This document shows, in pieces, positions 4,835 through 6,097 of a stretch of 6,097 nucleotides of DNA. Location of the stretch: the NCBI GenBank assembly GCA_004525275.1, contig SPCO01000096.1:1-6097 (forward strand). The letters run 5' to 3'. The notes below the pieces were generated by a model. The model made no database searches and was not told the origin of the DNA. It saw only the letters and a list, made by a program, of their open reading frames with translations. The position numbers and the translations under genes are program-made. The number at the start of each line of letters is the position of its first letter. Positions within the stretch are counted from its first letter, which is position 1. This DNA is from Thermomicrobiales bacterium (lineage in GTDB: Bacteria; Chloroflexota; Limnocylindria; Limnocylindrales; CSP1-4).

Positions 4835-6043
4835 GTGCAGCCCGACGACGTCGTCAAACCGGTCGGTCGCACGGCGCTCTTCACGCTCCTGATCGCGCTG
4901 GCCGGGGTGGCCCTGGCGCTCCGACCACAGATCATCGCCATCGGTCCGCTCCAGGCGGCCATCCAGGCTGATCTTGGCGTCACGCACAGCGTGGTCGGTG
5001 CGCTGAGCGCGGTCCCGATCCTGTGCATGGGCATCTTCGCGCCGCTCGGGGCGTGGCTCGGCCGACGCGTCGGCCCGCGTATCGCGCTGAGCATCAGCGT
5101 CGGGCTGATCGTCGTCTTCGGGTTGCTGCGGGTTGCATCCTCTGGGCCCATCCCGCTGCTAGCTCTGACCTTCGGGATCGGTCTTGGCATAGGCCTATCG
5201 GGTCCGATCCTGGCCATGGTCGTGCGACGCCAGATACCGTCGCACCCGGCCCTTGGCACGGGGGCGTACGCGACCGGCCTTGTGGTCGGGGCGATGATCG
5301 CCGCTGCCCTTGTGGTACCGCTGGCGGGCGCGACCGATGACTGGCGACGCGCCCTGGCGATCCTCTCGGCCGCCGGGCTCGGCTCGCTGGCGATCTGGCT
5401 GCTCCTTGGGCCGCGTGGCGGCGGTATGGATCGGGCAACCGTCAGCCCGGCTCGGATCGCCTGGTCGCACCCGGCCGGTTGGGCCCTGGGTGCGATCTTC
5501 GGACTCCAGTCAGTGCTGTTTTACGGGATCGCGGCCTGGCTGGCAGCGGTCTACATAGATCTAGGCTGGTCGACCGAGGCAGCCGCGCATCTGGTCGCCG
5601 TCTTCATCGGCGTGGGTCTCGTCTTCACCATCGCCGTCCCGCCCTTGGCCGACCGTATCGGGACTCGAAGGGGTCAGCTCGTGGCGTCCTCCGTGGCAAC
5701 TCTGATCGGTCTGATCGGTCTTGCCGCGGTCCCAGGGTCGGCCCTCGTATGGGTCCTACTCCTTGGAGCAGGTACGGGAGCGATCTTCCCTCTCGTGTTG
5801 ACCCTGCCGGTCGACGCCGGCGGGTCCCCCGGTGATGTTGCAGCCACGGCGGCGCGGATGCTGTTGATCGGTTACGTGCTATCCGCGACAGGTCCATTGG
5901 CTCTAGGGCTGGCTCGCGATGTGACCGGTGACTTCGGCACCAGCCTGTGGCTGCTCGTCATTCTCGGTGTGGCCCTCGTTGCGATGTCGGCCGTCATCAC
6001 GCCGGAGCGGCTGCATCGCATCGGCTCGACCCGTCACGTCTGA
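4835..6043 (+). CDS. MFS transporter, CynX/NimT type
   Basis: The 402-residue protein is almost entirely hydrophobic, with about 12 predicted membrane helices, as expected for the major facilitator superfamily. The first helix runs into LRPQIIAIGPL, followed by IQADLGVTHSVVGALSAVPI and CMGIFAPLGAWLGRR. This arrangement, LRPxxxxxGPLxxxIxxDLG then a P-rich second helix, is characteristic of the cyanate/nitroimidazole (CynX/NimT) branch. Motif A-like loops occur at residues 72-82 (GAWLGRRVGPR) and, in the second half, at 269-280 (PPLADRIGTRRG), as in a duplicated six-helix transporter. Substrates in this branch are mostly small anions or drug-like molecules; the real one here is not known. The GTG start is fixed by the TAG immediately upstream (4832-4834) and the absence of another start before helix 1. 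No SD is present. It probably belongs to the preceding operon, but the 167-base gap could also hold its own promoter. Confidence 0.93.
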   Translation: MQPDDVVKPVGRTALFTLLIALAGVALALRPQIIAIGPLQAAIQADLGVTHSVVGALSAVPILCMGIFAPLGAWLGRRVGPRIALSISVGLIVVFGLLRVASSGPIPLLALTFGIGLGIGLSGPILAMVVRRQIPSHPALGTGAYATGLVVGAMIAAALVVPLAGATDDWRRALAILSAAGLGSLAIWLLLGPRGGGMDRATVSPARIAWSHPAGWALGAIFGLQSVLFYGIAAWLAAVYIDLGWSTEAAAHLVAVFIGVGLVFTIAVPPLADRIGTRRGQLVASSVATLIGLIGLAAVPGSALVWVLLLGAGTGAIFPLVLTLPVDAGGSPGDVAATAARMLLIGYVLSATGPLALGLARDVTGDFGTSLWLLVILGVALVAMSAVITPERLHRIGSTRHV

Positions 6044-6097
6044 GGCCTTACGCGAGTAGGCGAGCCTCACGCACGAAAGGCCGACGAGGCGCGATCC

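Noticed and set aside
6044..6082. GGCCTT...AAGGCC with an inner AGGC-GA-GCCT, a possible terminator after the transporter
   Set aside because: The outer stem is six pairs with a 27-base loop and there is no T run, so it is not convincing as an intrinsic terminator.
6048..6097. Minus-strand frame entering from the right edge and ending in TAA at 6050-6048 (IAPRRPFVREARLLA)
   Set aside because: It could be the tail of a convergent gene, 4 bases from the transporter stop, but 15 codons without a recognisable motif are too few to call.

Overview
The window is G+C-rich (about two thirds, judged by eye), and every supported gene lies on the + strand. The style suggests a Chloroflexota-like or actinobacterial genome: GTG starts, stop/start overlaps, few Shine-Dalgarno (SD) sites, -10 boxes of the form TAnnnT, and an RDD protein with a long proline-rich N-terminus. 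This placement is an inference from style; no rRNA or marker gene is present to confirm it.

Layout. (1) 1-744 is the 3' part of a secreted, C-terminally membrane-anchored beta-rich protein; its start lies off the left edge. (2) 743-938 holds a perfect SD sequence with no start codon, followed by the C-terminal half of a GYD-domain protein. This looks like a gene that lost its start and first half. (3) 939-1139 is mostly intergenic. It carries a probable 40-residue single-pass membrane microprotein (989-1111) and two similar promoter-like boxes (GGGTAnnnT). (4) 1140-4667 is a tightly packed run: an RDD-family membrane protein, a PLP-dependent aromatic-amino-acid-type decarboxylase (1 nt after the RDD stop), and an acyl-CoA dehydrogenase-fold flavoprotein (GTGA overlap with the decarboxylase stop). 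(5) 4664-4834 begins with another GTGA overlap but contains only a short, frame-disrupted coding stretch, probably a second gene remnant. (6) 4835-6043 encodes a CynX/NimT-type major facilitator transporter. The last 54 bases hold no gene that can be supported.

Working together. The spacing of the RDD protein, decarboxylase and flavoprotein suggests one transcript, probably continuing through the transporter. A plausible but unproven reading is that the decarboxylase makes an arylalkylamine or similar amine, the flavoprotein oxidises a small molecule, and the transporter moves substrate or product. The flavoprotein lacks the glutamate of classical medium-chain acyl-CoA dehydrogenases at the aligned place, so it may not be a beta-oxidation enzyme.

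I see no CRISPR array, tRNA, rRNA, transposase, phage gene or defence system. The most interesting points are the two apparent gene remnants, the atypical flavoprotein next to the decarboxylase, and a strong excess of GATC. I do not see convincing evidence of a wholly new system.
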